NCBI RefSeq assembly: GCF_014641715.1
Contig: NZ_BMIG01000017.1
Location: 1 to 64,000 of the forward strand
DNA from: Polaromonas eurypsychrophila
Lineage (GTDB): Bacteria > Pseudomonadota > Gammaproteobacteria > Burkholderiales > Burkholderiaceae_C
Reading direction: 5' to 3'
DNA: 64,000 nucleotides
Shown: positions 9,919 through 19,017 of the stretch, one piece after another
Position numbering within the stretch: the stretch's first letter is position 1
Layout of the letters: every line of letters starts with the position of its first letter
Notes under the pieces: model-generated
What the model was told of the DNA's origin: nothing
The model's input: only the letters and a program-made list of their open reading frames with translations
The model's database searches: none
Program-made: the position numbers and the translations under genes

Positions 9919-10656
9919 ATGACACAAGCTAGCAACACTCCCCGCGCTGACAAGATCCTGATTCTTGACGATGATGTCCGGATCCGGGACCTGCTGCGCC
10001 GCTACCTGACCCAGGAAGGCTTTGAAGTTATTTTGGCGGAAGACAGCAAGGCCCTGAACCGCATCATGATGCGGGATGCCGTGGACCTGATCGTTCTGGA
10101 CCTGATGATGCCCGGCGAAGACGGCCTGTCGATCTGCCGGCGCCTGCGCGCAGCCAATGACCGCACCCCCATCATCATGCTGACCGCCAAGGGCGAAGAC
10201 GTGGACCGCATCGTCGGCCTGGAAGTCGGCGCCGACGACTACCTGTCCAAACCCTTCAACCCTCGCGAGTTGCTGGCGCGTATTCACGCCGTGCTGCGCC
10301 GCCGGCCCGCCATCGAGGTGCCGGGTGCGCCGTCGAGCGAGCAAGAGGTGGTCAACTTTGGCCCCTTTGTTTTCGACATGGGACTGCGCACCCTGCAAAA
10401 AAACGGCGAAGAACTGCCGCTGACCACCGGCGAATTTGCGATGCTGAAAACCCTGGTGCGCCATCCGCGCCAGCCCTTGTCGCGCGAAAAGCTGGCCCAG
10501 TTGGCGCGTGGCCGAGAGTTCGAGCCGTTTGACCGCAGCCTTGACGTGCAGGTCTCGCGGCTGCGCAAGCTGATTGAGATGGATGCCGCCGTGCCGCGTT
10601 ATATTCAGACGGTCTGGGGCATTGGTTATGTGTTCGTGCCGGACGGCACCAACTGA
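9919..10656 (+). CDS. ompR: OmpR-family response regulator
   Basis: The 245-residue protein has a receiver domain with the acidic triad LDDD at 16-19, the phospho-acceptor Asp at 61 (LIVLDLMMPGEDG) and a Lys in SKPFNP. The C-terminal half is an OmpR/PhoB winged helix ending in YIQTVWGIGYVFVPDG. The adjacent histidine kinase 86 bp downstream is its likely partner. Sequence and pairing fit OmpR of the OmpR/EnvZ osmotic/porin system; assignment to OmpR rather than a paralogue is by resemblance. The ATG at 9919 gives the normal family length. Confidence 0.88.
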   Translation: MTQASNTPRADKILILDDDVRIRDLLRRYLTQEGFEVILAEDSKALNRIMMRDAVDLIVLDLMMPGEDGLSICRRLRAANDRTPIIMLTAKGEDVDRIVGLEVGADDYLSKPFNPRELLARIHAVLRRRPAIEVPGAPSSEQEVVNFGPFVFDMGLRTLQKNGEELPLTTGEFAMLKTLVRHPRQPLSREKLAQLARGREFEPFDRSLDVQVSRLRKLIEMDAAVPRYIQTVWGIGYVFVPDGTN

Positions 10657-10741
10657 CAGGCCCCGCGCCCCGACCACCCTTCCGCGGCATATCCAGCTTC
10701 GCTGACGCCGCGCCTCCTGCCAGACTTCTTCTCCCTTTCCC

Positions 10742-12118
10742 ATGCAAGGCACCAGTCCCGCGATCCTGGAAACTGCCCCGGCCCCCCTGGAGATGCGCCC
10801 CCGCGTCGGCCTGAACCTGTTCTGGCGCACTTTTTTCTTTCTGGCGCTGCTGCTGATCGGCTGCATCGTGGCCTGGCTGCAGACTTTCCGGGCACTGGAG
10901 TTCGAACCGCGTGCCGTACAAAGTGCCCAGCAGCTGGCTTCACTGGTCAACCTGAGCCGCGCGGCGCTCAAGTACTCAGACTCCATCACGCGTGTCTGGC
11001 TGATCAAAACCCTGGCGGACGAAGAAGGTGTGCGCATCTCGCCGCGCGAACCCCGAGACAAGTACGAGCTGTTTGTCAACGACCCATTCGGCGAACGTAT
11101 AGGCGATGAACTCACCACTCGCATGGGCAAAGGCACGGTGGTGGCCAAATCCGTCAATGGCGTGCCAGGCGTCTGGGTTGGCTTCACCATCGACGGCGAC
11201 TCCTACTGGCTGCTGACCGATCCCTCGCGTTTGGGCCCGATGCAAGGCGGCACCTGGCTGATCTGGCTGATCACAGCGGCCATTTTGTCGCTGCTCGGCG
11301 CGGCGCTAATCGCACGCCTGATCAACCGGCCACTCAAGCAATTGTCGTTTGCGGCAAGCCGCATGCGCGACGGCGATTTCGATGCCAGCTTGCTTGACGA
11401 ACAGGTGGCGACCAGCGAAATCCGCGAGGTCAACATCGGTTTTAACCGCATGGCTGAACAACTCTCCAAGATCGAGGAAGACCGGGTCATCATGCTGGCT
11501 GGCATTTCACACGACCTGCGCACGCCGCTGGCGCGCCTGCGACTGGAAACCGAAATGAGCGTGGCGGACGCCGAGGCGCGCGCCCACATGGCCGCCGACA
11601 TTTCCCAACTCGACGCCATCATCGACAAGTTTCTGGACTACGCCCGGCCTGACCCGCCGCAACTGTCGCCACTCTCACTCAACGCCATCATTGACGCGGC
11701 CGTGTATGCGGTGGCCGAATACACCGACATGCGCGTCAACGTCACCTTGCCCGGCCCCATCACCGTGCTGGCCGACGAGGTGGAGCTGTCGCGCGTGATC
11801 GCCAACCTGCTGGAAAACGCCAGGCGCTACGGCAAGACACCGGAAACCGGTATCGCGATGGTGGACATCGCAGCCAAGGAACGTGACCAGTGGGTATTGA
11901 TCAAGGTTCGCGACCATGGCACCGGCGTGGCACCGCATGCGCTGAGCAACCTGACCAAGCCGTTTTTTCGCGGTGACGCCGCCCGCACCGCCGCCACCGG
12001 CGCCGGCCTGGGCCTGGCGATTGTTGAAAAAACCCTGCACCGCATGGGCGGCGTGTTTGCGCTGGCCAACACCGGCTCGGGCGGGCTGGCGGCGCATATC
12101 AAATTAAGAAGGGGTTAG
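10742..12118 (+). CDS. envZ: EnvZ-type sensor histidine kinase
   Basis: The 458-residue protein has two membrane helices (about residues 25-50 and 170-195) around a periplasmic loop of about 115 residues, a HAMP linker, a HisKA domain with the phospho-accepting His near 256 (LAGISHDLRTPLARL) and a HATPase domain with N, G1 (DHGTGV) and G2 (GAGLGLAIV) boxes. It follows the OmpR-type regulator in the same direction and is its probable kinase/phosphatase. The signal is likely osmotic or envelope-related by homology only. Confidence 0.88.
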   Translation: MQGTSPAILETAPAPLEMRPRVGLNLFWRTFFFLALLLIGCIVAWLQTFRALEFEPRAVQSAQQLASLVNLSRAALKYSDSITRVWLIKTLADEEGVRISPREPRDKYELFVNDPFGERIGDELTTRMGKGTVVAKSVNGVPGVWVGFTIDGDSYWLLTDPSRLGPMQGGTWLIWLITAAILSLLGAALIARLINRPLKQLSFAASRMRDGDFDASLLDEQVATSEIREVNIGFNRMAEQLSKIEEDRVIMLAGISHDLRTPLARLRLETEMSVADAEARAHMAADISQLDAIIDKFLDYARPDPPQLSPLSLNAIIDAAVYAVAEYTDMRVNVTLPGPITVLADEVELSRVIANLLENARRYGKTPETGIAMVDIAAKERDQWVLIKVRDHGTGVAPHALSNLTKPFFRGDAARTAATGAGLGLAIVEKTLHRMGGVFALANTGSGGLAAHIKLRRG

Positions 12119-12139
12119 ATACTGCCCCCACGGTCGCTC

Positions 12140-12362
12140 ACTGATTGTCCGCTCGTCCTGAGCCTGTCGAAGGATGCCCCCCGAGGGGGCGCTGCGCCTG
12201 CGGACCGGCAGAGCCGGATCCGCGGCCCCTGCTTGAAAAGAGATGCCCTCGCGATGACTTCCTGGAATCCGTTCATCCTGAGCTTGTCGAAGGATGCACC
12301 TGCGGGGGCGCTGCGCCTGCGGACCGGCGAAGCCGGATCCGCGGCCCCGGCTGGTGAATAAA
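12140..12362. repeat. Two direct copies of a ~120-bp palindromic intergenic repeat
   Basis: Each copy starts with TCCTGAGC(C/T)TGTCGAAGGATG, passes through GGGGGCGCTGCGCCTGCGGA and ends with GGACCGGC-GAGCCGGATCCGCGGCCCC. Copies begin near 12155 and 12275. The GGACCGG...CCGGATCC part is self-complementary. The region from 12119 to 12431 holds no gene; short open frames on both strands only read through the repeats. A further partial copy lies inside ispF. Confidence 0.85.
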
Positions 12363-12387
12363 ATTCACTCGTTGCGCGAGCTGCAGC

Positions 12388-12448
12388 ATCAAATCGGGCT
12401 CCGGCCCCCATTCAGCGGAAGCGAGCAGCTATTAAAACAATAGCGCCA
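12388..12448 (+). repeat. Copy of the ~60-bp dispersed repeat overlapping the 3' end of ispF
   Basis: It contains CATCAAATCGGGCTCCGGCC, a variable middle, and GCGAGCAGCTATTAAAACAA followed by TAGCGCC. The ispF stop codon (TAA, plus-strand TTA at 12432-12434) is part of the AGCTATTAAAA block, so the last ispF codons and its stop are formed by this repeat. Confidence 0.8.
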
Positions 12449-13046
12449 CAGCGCGCGCTTCCATACTCAAGCCCTGCCCCACCGGGCCGAGTTTCTCGGC
12501 GGTTTTGGCTTTCACGTTGACACGCGACAGGTCCAGGCCCAGCGCATCAGCCAGGCACTGGCGCATAGCCGGTATGTGCGGGGCCAGCTTGGGCGCCTGC
12601 GCAATCACGGTGCTGTCGATATTGCCTATGCGCAGCCCGCGTTCCGCCAGCAGGCGGCCGGTTTCCCGCAGCAGCACCACCGAATCCGCGCCTTTGAAGC
12701 GCGCATCGGTGTCGGGGAAATGGCTGCCGATGTCGCCGAGGCCGGCAGCCCCGAGCAGGGCGTCGATGATGGCGTGAATCAGCAAGTCAGCGTCCGAGTG
12801 GCCGAGCAGGCCGGTGCTGTGCGGCACGGTCACGCCGCCGATGATCAGTTTGCGGCCCGGCACCAGCGCATGGGTGTCCCATCCCTCGCCAATGCGGAAT
12901 GGTGCCCCCACGCTCCCGACTTCGTGAGCCTCCGGCGTTTCGCTGCCCCTGGCACCAGGGAAAGGGGCCTTGCCCCCCCGGACCGGCAAAGCCGGGTCCG
13001 GGGCCCCGGCTGGTAAAGAGTCAGTTGGATTCGTGGCTGGCGTCAT
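12432..13046 (-). CDS. ispF: 2-C-methyl-D-erythritol 2,4-cyclodiphosphate synthase
   Basis: The 204-residue reading frame contains a normal IspF of about 157 residues: [16 protein letters not shown] (zinc ligands D-x-H), the substrate loop [21 protein letters not shown] (third zinc His), and [14 protein letters not shown]. It makes the cyclodiphosphate intermediate of the MEP isoprenoid pathway. ATG 13046 overlaps the ispD stop by 26 bases, suggesting coupling, but adds about 45 residues rich in Pro/Gly encoded by an intergenic-type repeat. A GTG near residue 47 ([10 protein letters not shown]) is an alternative start. The C-terminal residues and stop lie in another repeat. Confidence 0.9.
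   Translation of the reverse strand: MTPATNPTDSLPAGAPDPALPVRGGKAPFPGARGSETPEAHEVGSVGAPFRIGEGWDTHALVPGRKLIIGGVTVPHSTGLLGHSDADLLIHAIIDALLGAAGLGDIGSHFPDTDARFKGADSVVLLRETGRLLAERGLRIGNIDSTVIAQAPKLAPHIPAMRQCLADALGLDLSRVNVKAKTAEKLGPVGQGLSMEARAVALLF
12975..13018. repeat. Third copy of the GGACCGG repeat, inside the N-terminal part of ispF
   Basis: GGACCGGCAAAGCCGGGTCC followed by GGGGCCCCGGCTGGTAAAGAG matches the core of the two copies at 12200 and 12321. Here it falls within the ispD-ispF junction and is read in frame in ispF if the overlapping ATG is used. Confidence 0.75.
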
Positions 13047-13836
13047 CAGATAAAACTTTCTGTGCAGCTTTCGGTGCCGCAGCCTTGCGCACCCGCGGTT
13101 TGGCCGGTGTCCGGCTTTTGATCAGCGCTTCGGCAAGCACAAAGTCTTCCGGGTAAGTCACCTTGAAGTTGTGGGCGCTGCCGCGCACCAGTTTTGGCGC
13201 CAGGCCGGCAGCCTCCATGGCGCTGGCTTCGTCGGTAACGGCCTCACCCAGGGTCACCGCCATCTTCAGCGCCTGGGTCAGCGCGCCGAGGCGGAACATC
13301 TGCGGCGTTTGCGCCTGCCATTTTTCCTCCCGCGAGACCGTTGCCACCACCCTGCCGTCCCGGCCCTGCTTGAGCGTGTCGGGCACCGGCTGGGCCAGCA
13401 AGCCGCCCACAGGATCGCTGTGGCAGGCATCAATGAGCTGGTCGATCTGCGCAGCCGTGACCAGGCAGCGCGCCGCGTCGTGCACCAGCACCCAGTCGTC
13501 CGTTTCGCCGCCGCTGGCGGCCAGTTGTTCAAGGCCACCCAACACACTGGCGGCGCGGCTGTCGCCGCCGCAAGGCGCAACCTCCACGCCGGCAGGCGCC
13601 TGCCTGGCCAGGAATTCGTCACCCGGCGCCACCACCACCAGGCAGGAGGCGATGCGCGTCACCTGGGCAAAGGCCTTCAGCGTGTGCATGACCATGGGCA
13701 CACCCGCAATCGGCTGATATTGTTTGGGCAGCGCTGCATCTTTCGCGCGGTCTCCGACGGCGCGCGTGCCCTGACCCGCACAGGGGATCAGCGCAAAAAA
13801 GCGCGGAATCAGGGATTTCGGTGCTCGAAGCGTCAT
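13021..13836 (-). CDS. ispD: 2-C-methyl-D-erythritol 4-phosphate cytidylyltransferase
   Basis: The 271-residue protein has the nucleotidyltransferase start [11 protein letters not shown] with the usual Lys further on ([10 protein letters not shown]), the [12 protein letters not shown] block, and TDEASAMEA. It couples MEP with CTP in the third step of isoprenoid precursor synthesis. Compared with typical IspD it carries an extra basic, Ala-rich C-terminal tail of about 30 residues ([20 protein letters not shown]). It is the first gene of the overlapping ispD-ispF pair and diverges from mfd. Confidence 0.92.
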   Translation of the reverse strand: MTLRAPKSLIPRFFALIPCAGQGTRAVGDRAKDAALPKQYQPIAGVPMVMHTLKAFAQVTRIASCLVVVAPGDEFLARQAPAGVEVAPCGGDSRAASVLGGLEQLAASGGETDDWVLVHDAARCLVTAAQIDQLIDACHSDPVGGLLAQPVPDTLKQGRDGRVVATVSREEKWQAQTPQMFRLGALTQALKMAVTLGEAVTDEASAMEAAGLAPKLVRGSAHNFKVTYPEDFVLAEALIKSRTPAKPRVRKAAAPKAAQKVLSDDASHESN

Positions 13837-13878
13837 GGCCTGATCATAGATTCTAAAATCAGGGCTTCAAAGGTCCTC

Positions 13879-13906
13879 ACACCCCATTCCGGCCGGTTTG
13901 GGGTGT
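13879..13906 (+). terminator. Hairpin followed by T-rich tract upstream of mfd
   Basis: ACACCCC and GGGGTGT pair around a CCGGCCGG-containing loop, and a T-rich run (TTCCCTTTTTT) follows. The structure has the form of an intrinsic terminator or attenuator on the plus strand, 57 bp before the mfd start. No plus-strand gene ends just upstream, so its use is uncertain. Confidence 0.3.
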
Positions 13907-13962
13907 TTCCCTTTTTTCCGGCCTTTTTTTCCCGACTTTCTGTCACCTTTTGCGACTGCTTC

Positions 13963-16900
13963 ATGGATTTACCCAAACTGCTTCCCGGCAAACGCTACAC
14001 GCTGCCCCAGCCCACCGGCTCGGCCGACGCCTTGTTGCTGGCGCAGCTAGGGTTGAAGGAAAAGACTGCCGGCCGGCTGACAGCCATCGTCACCGCGGAC
14101 GCGGCCACGGCCCAGCGCCTGCTCGACGAGATGGCGTTTTTTGCGCCCGATCTTCGCTGCGCCCTGTTCCCCGACTGGGAGACCCTGCCCTACGACACCT
14201 TCTCGCCGCACCAGGATCTGATCAGCGAGCGCCTGGCCACGCTGTGGCGCCTGCATGCCTCGGGCGGCCAGCGCGACAAGGACAGCGGCGTTGATGTCGT
14301 GATCGTGCCGGCCACCACCGCCCTGTACCGGCTGGCGCCGCCGGCCTTCCTGGCCGGCTACACCTTTCATTTCAAGGTCAAGCAAAAGCTCGACGAGGCC
14401 AAGCTCAAAAGTCAGCTGACGCTGGCCGGCTACAGCCACGTGACCCAGGTCGTGAGCCCCGGTGAATACGCGGTGCGCGGCGGACTGATCGACCTGTTTC
14501 CCATGGGCTCGCCCGTGCCCTACCGCGTGGACCTGTTCGACGACGAGATCGACTCGATACGCACCTTCGACCCGGACAGCCAGCGCAGCCTTTACCCGGT
14601 GCCCGAAGTACGGCTGCTGCCGGGCCGCGAATTCCCGATGGACGACGAAGCCCGCACCCGATTCCGAAGCCGCTGGCGCGAACTGCTGGAAGGCGACCCG
14701 ACCAAAAGCCGCATTTACAAGGATATCGGCAACGGCGTGGCCACCGCCGGCATCGAATATTACCTGCCGCTTTTTTTCGAGGAAACCGCGACGGTGTTCG
14801 ACTATCTGGGCAGCGAAGCCATGGTGGTGTTGCACGGTGATCTGGAGCCGGCCTTCCAGCGTTTCTGGCAGGACACCAAGGACCGCTACCGGCTGGTGCG
14901 CGATGCCCCGGACCGCCCGGCGCTGCCGCCCGAATCGCTGTTCCTGAGCACCGAGCAGTTTTATGCGCGTGCCAACGATTATCCGCAGCTTGCCATCCGC
15001 CCCGCGATCGAGGACGTGGCCGACAACGCGCATTACCAGAAGCTCGGTGAGATGTCGGTGGTGCGCGGCGCCGAGGACCCGCTGGCGCGGCTGAAGGCGC
15101 ACATCCGCAACACGCCGCAGCGCGTGCTGCTGCTGGCTGAAAGCGATGGCCGCCGCGAAAGCCTGCTCGACTTCCTGCGCGCCAGCAGCCTGAACCCGCC
15201 CGCCTTCGATTCGCTGGAAGACTTCCAGACCAGCCTGGAAAAACTCGGCATTGCCACGGCGGCAATAAACACGGGTTTTAGCTGGCTCGCTGGCGACATC
15301 GATTTCGTCACCGAAACCGAGCTGTTTGCGGCCGGCGCGGTGACCCGCAGGCGCAACAAAAAGCAGGAACAGGTCAGTGACGTCGAGGCGCTGATCAAGG
15401 ACCTGTCCGAGCTCAATGTCGGCGACCCGGTGGTGCACAGCGCGCACGGCATAGGCCGCTACAAGGGCCTGATCAACATGGACCTGGGCCAGGGCACCAC
15501 CGAGTTCCTGCATCTGCAATATGCCGATGACGCCACGCTCTACGTGCCAGTCAGCCAATTGCAGCAGATCAGCCGCTACACCGGTGTCAGTGCCGACGAA
15601 GCCCCACTGCACCGGCTCGGCAGCGGGCAGTGGGAAAAGGCCAAACGCAAGGCCGCCGAACAGGTACGCGACTCGGCCGCCGAACTGCTCAACATTTACG
15701 CGCGCCGCGCTGCGCGCGAGGGCCATGCCTTCCGCTACTCACCCGACGACTACGAGGTGTTCGCCAACGACTTCGGTTTTGACGAAACCGCCGACCAGCG
15801 CGCCGCCATTCATGCGGTGATCCAGGACATGATCAGCCCGCGACCGATGGACCGGCTGGTCTGCGGTGACGTGGGCTTTGGCAAGACCGAAGTCGCGCTG
15901 CGCGCCGCCTTCATCGCCATCACCGGCGGCAAGCAGGTGGCGCTGCTGGCGCCCACCACCCTGCTGGCCGAGCAGCACTACCAGACCCTGGTCGACCGAT
16001 TTGCCAAGTGGCCGGTCAAGGTGGCCGAGATGAGCCGCTTCCGCTCCGGCAAGGAAATCACCGCTGCCATCAAGGGCATCGCCGATGGCAGCATCGACAT
16101 CGTGGTCGGCACCCACAAGCTGCTGAGCCAGGACGTGAAGTTCCAGCGCCTGGGCCTGCTCATCATCGACGAGGAACATCGTTTCGGCGTGCGCCACAAG
16201 GAGGCAATGAAGGCCATGCGCGCCGAGGTCGATGTGCTGACGCTGACCGCCACGCCGATTCCGCGCACGCTGGGCATGGCGCTCGAAGGCCTGCGCGATC
16301 TGAGCGTCATTGCCACTGCACCGCAGCGGCGGCTGGCGATCAAGACCTTTGTGCGCAGTGAAAGCAACGGGGTGATCCGCGAGGCCGTTCTGCGCGAATT
16401 GAAACGCGGCGGCCAGGTCTATTTCCTGCACAACGAGGTCGAGACCATCCAGAACCGGCGGGAGAAGCTCGAAGCCCTGCTGCCGGAGGCGCGCATCGCC
16501 GTGGCGCACGGCCAGATGCCCGAGCGCGAACTCGAAAAAGTCATGAAGGACTTCGTGGCCCAGCGCTACAACCTGCTGCTGTGTTCGACCATCATCGAAA
16601 CCGGTATTGATGTGCCGACGGCCAACACCATCGTCATGAGCCGCGCTGACAAGTTCGGTCTGGCGCAGTTGCACCAGTTGCGGGGCCGCGTCGGCCGCAG
16701 CCACCACCAGGCCTACGCCTACCTGATGGTGCCCGACATCGAGGGCCTGACCAAACAGGCGAGCCAGCGGCTCGAAGCCATCCAGCAGATGGAAGAGCTC
16801 GGCTCCGGTTTTTACCTGGCGATGCACGACCTGGAGATTCGCGGTACCGGCGAGGTACTCGGCGAGAACCAGAGCGGCAACATGATGGAGATCGGCTTCC

Positions 16901-17454
16901 AGCTTTACAACGAGATGCTCAACGAGGCCGTGGCCTCACTGAAGGCCGGGCGCGAGCCCGATTTGCTTTCGCCTCTCAATGTCAGCACCGACATCAACCT
17001 GCATGCCCCGGCGCTGCTGCCAAGCGACTACTGCGGCGACGTGCATTTACGGCTGAGTTTCTACAAGAAACTGGCCACCGCCAAAACCACCGATCAGATC
17101 GATGCCCTGCTCGAAGAAATCGTGGACCGCTTCGGCAAGCTGCCAGCGCAGGCGCAAACCCTGATTGACGTGCACCGCCTGCGCGTGATCGCCAAGCCTT
17201 ACGGCGTGGTCAAGGTCGATGCCGCGCCCACGCTAATCAACATCACCTTCAAGAAGGACCCGCCGATCGACCCGATGGCCATCATGCATTTGATCCAGAA
17301 GAACAAACACATCAAGCTGGCCGGAAACGACAAGCTGCGCATAGAGCGCGAACTCAAGGAACCCAAGGACAGAGCGCAGATGGTGCGCGATGTATTGAGG
17401 AGTTTGGGAACACCAAATAATTCAGCCACCAAGGCAACACCGCTTGAAATATAG
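13963..17454 (+). CDS. mfd: Transcription-repair coupling factor
   Basis: The 1163-residue protein has the complete Mfd layout. The N-terminal UvrB-like module contains LFPDWETLPYD and YAVRGGLIDLFPMGS. The CarD-like RNA polymerase interaction domain is near 490-560 (GDPVVHSAHGIGRYKG). The SF2 translocase has Walker A near 634 (GDVGFGKTEVALRAA) and DEEH near 735, then TATPIPRTL, RVGRSHHQAYAY and the C-terminal TRCF domain. Mfd removes stalled RNA polymerase at DNA lesions and recruits UvrA. ATG 13963 (MDLPKLLPGKRY) is the family start; the frame is open far upstream but that part is antisense to ispD. Confidence 0.96.
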   Translation: MDLPKLLPGKRYTLPQPTGSADALLLAQLGLKEKTAGRLTAIVTADAATAQRLLDEMAFFAPDLRCALFPDWETLPYDTFSPHQDLISERLATLWRLHASGGQRDKDSGVDVVIVPATTALYRLAPPAFLAGYTFHFKVKQKLDEAKLKSQLTLAGYSHVTQVVSPGEYAVRGGLIDLFPMGSPVPYRVDLFDDEIDSIRTFDPDSQRSLYPVPEVRLLPGREFPMDDEARTRFRSRWRELLEGDPTKSRIYKDIGNGVATAGIEYYLPLFFEETATVFDYLGSEAMVVLHGDLEPAFQRFWQDTKDRYRLVRDAPDRPALPPESLFLSTEQFYARANDYPQLAIRPAIEDVADNAHYQKLGEMSVVRGAEDPLARLKAHIRNTPQRVLLLAESDGRRESLLDFLRASSLNPPAFDSLEDFQTSLEKLGIATAAINTGFSWLAGDIDFVTETELFAAGAVTRRRNKKQEQVSDVEALIKDLSELNVGDPVVHSAHGIGRYKGLINMDLGQGTTEFLHLQYADDATLYVPVSQLQQISRYTGVSADEAPLHRLGSGQWEKAKRKAAEQVRDSAAELLNIYARRAAREGHAFRYSPDDYEVFANDFGFDETADQRAAIHAVIQDMISPRPMDRLVCGDVGFGKTEVALRAAFIAITGGKQVALLAPTTLLAEQHYQTLVDRFAKWPVKVAEMSRFRSGKEITAAIKGIADGSIDIVVGTHKLLSQDVKFQRLGLLIIDEEHRFGVRHKEAMKAMRAEVDVLTLTATPIPRTLGMALEGLRDLSVIATAPQRRLAIKTFVRSESNGVIREAVLRELKRGGQVYFLHNEVETIQNRREKLEALLPEARIAVAHGQMPERELEKVMKDFVAQRYNLLLCSTIIETGIDVPTANTIVMSRADKFGLAQLHQLRGRVGRSHHQAYAYLMVPDIEGLTKQASQRLEAIQQMEELGSGFYLAMHDLEIRGTGEVLGENQSGNMMEIGFQLYNEMLNEAVASLKAGREPDLLSPLNVSTDINLHAPALLPSDYCGDVHLRLSFYKKLATAKTTDQIDALLEEIVDRFGKLPAQAQTLIDVHRLRVIAKPYGVVKVDAAPTLINITFKKDPPIDPMAIMHLIQKNKHIKLAGNDKLRIERELKEPKDRAQMVRDVLRSLGTPNNSATKATPLEI

Positions 17455-17461
17455 GTTTCAA

Positions 17462-17500
17462 AAACTTATAATTGCCCATGTAATTTTTAGGAGTAAATTC
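17462..17500 (+). promoter_or_regulatory. Promoter and RBS of the VapBC-type module
   Basis: A TATAAT hexamer lies at 17467-17472 in an AT-rich patch just after the mfd stop, followed by AGGAG at 17489-17493 and ATG at 17501. The composition differs clearly from neighbouring genes. Confidence 0.5.
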
Positions 17501-17764
17501 ATGGCACAAGTCACGATTTACGTCAAGGAAAGCGCCTTGGAGGCGGCAAAAATCGCCGCATCTAGGGCAAAGATCTCGGTTAGCCAGTGGTTTGCGCAGT
17601 TTGCCGAAGCGCAAGAGCAAAAGCAAAAACAAAGCTGGCCCGAGTTTTTTGCCGAGGTTGATCAGCTTCTACTTCGGGAACCTGAAGCCGTGGACGGATG
17701 GAACGAGCTTTTGAAAGATCGTTACGCCGGACTTGGTGTTGACGCGCCCCGGGAATCGTTTTGA
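17501..17764 (+). CDS. Antitoxin of a VapBC-type module
   Basis: The 87-residue protein starts with a beta-strand/helix pattern (AQVTIYVKESALEAAKIAAS, then ISVSQWFAQFAE) typical of ribbon-helix-helix-type DNA-binding antitoxins. An acidic C-terminal segment would bind the toxin. The start ATG 17501 has AGGAG at good spacing; the frame is open 19 codons earlier inside the mfd end but without an RBS. Its stop overlaps the TTG start of the PIN toxin by four bases, the usual arrangement of such pairs. Confidence 0.78.
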   Translation: MAQVTIYVKESALEAAKIAASRAKISVSQWFAQFAEAQEQKQKQSWPEFFAEVDQLLLREPEAVDGWNELLKDRYAGLGVDAPRESF

Positions 17765-18159
17765 AATACCTGCTCGATACCGACACATTGATCTACGTGT
17801 TCAAGCGTGCGGGCAATTGCCTTTCGCGTCTGGAGAACGAGCATGACAGCGATATAGCCACCAGCACGATCAATTTATTTGAACTTGAATTTGGCATGGC
17901 AAAGTCGTCAAACCGAACACTGATGGCACGTTATTTATCCGCTATCAGCGGCCGCTATGCGGTGCTTGGCTTTGATTTCGCGGCCAGCCAGCAAGCAGGC
18001 AGGGTCCGCGCGCATCTCCAAACCAGCGGTTCACCGATAGGCCCCTATGACGTGCTGATCGCGGGCATCGCATTAACCAATAACCTGACGGTGGTGACTC
18101 GCAACGTGCGCGAGTTCTCAAGAGTGCCACAGCTGAAAGTCGAGAACTGGTATGACTGA
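17761..18159 (+). CDS. vapC: VapC-type PIN-domain ribonuclease toxin
   Basis: The 132-residue protein has the PIN domain acidic residues: Asp in YLLDTDTLIYVF (about 6-8), Glu in NLFELEFG near 42, and Asp in GPYDVLIAGIAL near 100. PIN toxins of this kind cleave tRNA or rRNA when freed from antitoxin. Translation starts at TTG 17761, overlapping the antitoxin stop, so it is probably coupled. The following 140 bp before serB contain no gene that I can support. Confidence 0.85.
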   Translation: MKYLLDTDTLIYVFKRAGNCLSRLENEHDSDIATSTINLFELEFGMAKSSNRTLMARYLSAISGRYAVLGFDFAASQQAGRVRAHLQTSGSPIGPYDVLIAGIALTNNLTVVTRNVREFSRVPQLKVENWYD

Positions 18160-18300
18160 CAACGCTCCTGCATTGCATGACGTCCCAGCAGATGGATACA
18201 TCGCCATCAAACCGATTTCGACTATCTGACCCGACTCAGGCAGTGGATGCGCGACACCATTCCAAATACCTGACCACCAGCAATACCGATTGACTCACCC

Positions 18301-19011
18301 ATGACCCCCACCGAAATTGCCTCCGGCCTCATCGCCAACATTTCCACGCCCGACCTGAAGCTCAGCGACTTCAAGCTGATCGCCTTCGACATGGACTCGA
18401 CGCTGATCAACATCGAATGTGTCGACGAAATTGCCGATGCCGCCGGGCGCAAGGCCGAAGTGGCGGCCATCACCGAAGCGGCGATGCGCGGCGAGATCAC
18501 CGACTACAAGGACAGCCTGCGCCGGCGCGTGGCCCTGCTCAAGGGCGTCAGCGTCGAAAGCATGGAAGGCGTTTACCACGAGCGCCTCAAGCTCAACCCC
18601 GGCGCCGCCGAACTGGTACACGCCTGCAAGGAAGCCGGCATGAAGGTGCTGCTGGTCAGCGGCGGTTTCACCTTTTTCACCGACCGCGTCCAGCGCGAGC
18701 TCGGCATTGACTACACCCGCTCGAATGTGCTGGAGGTCGAAGACGGACTGCTGACCGGTCGTCTGGTGGACCAGCCCTGGGGCGACATCTGCGACGGCGA
18801 GGAGAAGAAAAAGATGCTGCTGGAAACCTGCGCCATGCTGGGTATCACCTCCGCACAGGCGATTGCCATGGGCGACGGCGCCAATGACCTGCCAATGATG
18901 GGTGTGGCCGGCCTGTCCGTGGCCTACCACGCCAAGCCGGCGGTGCGCGCACAGGCCATGGTCGCCATCAACGAAGGCGGGCTGAACCGGCTGCTCGAAG
19001 TTTTAGCCTAG
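18301..19011 (+). CDS. serB: Phosphoserine phosphatase
   Basis: The 236-residue HAD-family protein shows motif I (AFDMDSTLINIECVDE near 29-44), a Glu/Arg-containing cap, motif II (VSGGFTFFTDR) and motif III/IV (GDGANDLPMM). It dephosphorylates L-phosphoserine in the last step of serine biosynthesis. It lacks the ACT-type N-terminal extension seen in some bacteria. It is followed after 6 bp by an ABC exporter gene, likely in one transcript. Confidence 0.93.
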   Translation: MTPTEIASGLIANISTPDLKLSDFKLIAFDMDSTLINIECVDEIADAAGRKAEVAAITEAAMRGEITDYKDSLRRRVALLKGVSVESMEGVYHERLKLNPGAAELVHACKEAGMKVLLVSGGFTFFTDRVQRELGIDYTRSNVLEVEDGLLTGRLVDQPWGDICDGEEKKKMLLETCAMLGITSAQAIAMGDGANDLPMMGVAGLSVAYHAKPAVRAQAMVAINEGGLNRLLEVLA

Positions 19012-19017
19012 GCCCTG

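Noticed and set aside
15257..15305. Possible further copy of the dispersed repeat inside mfd (GGGTTTTAGCTGGCTCGC ... CGATTTCG)
   Set aside because: Only short blocks match and the middle does not; mfd protein sequence around it looks ordinary.
14047..15726. 559-codon minus-strand open frame within mfd
   Set aside because: Shadow of mfd; no start signal and no recognisable domain.
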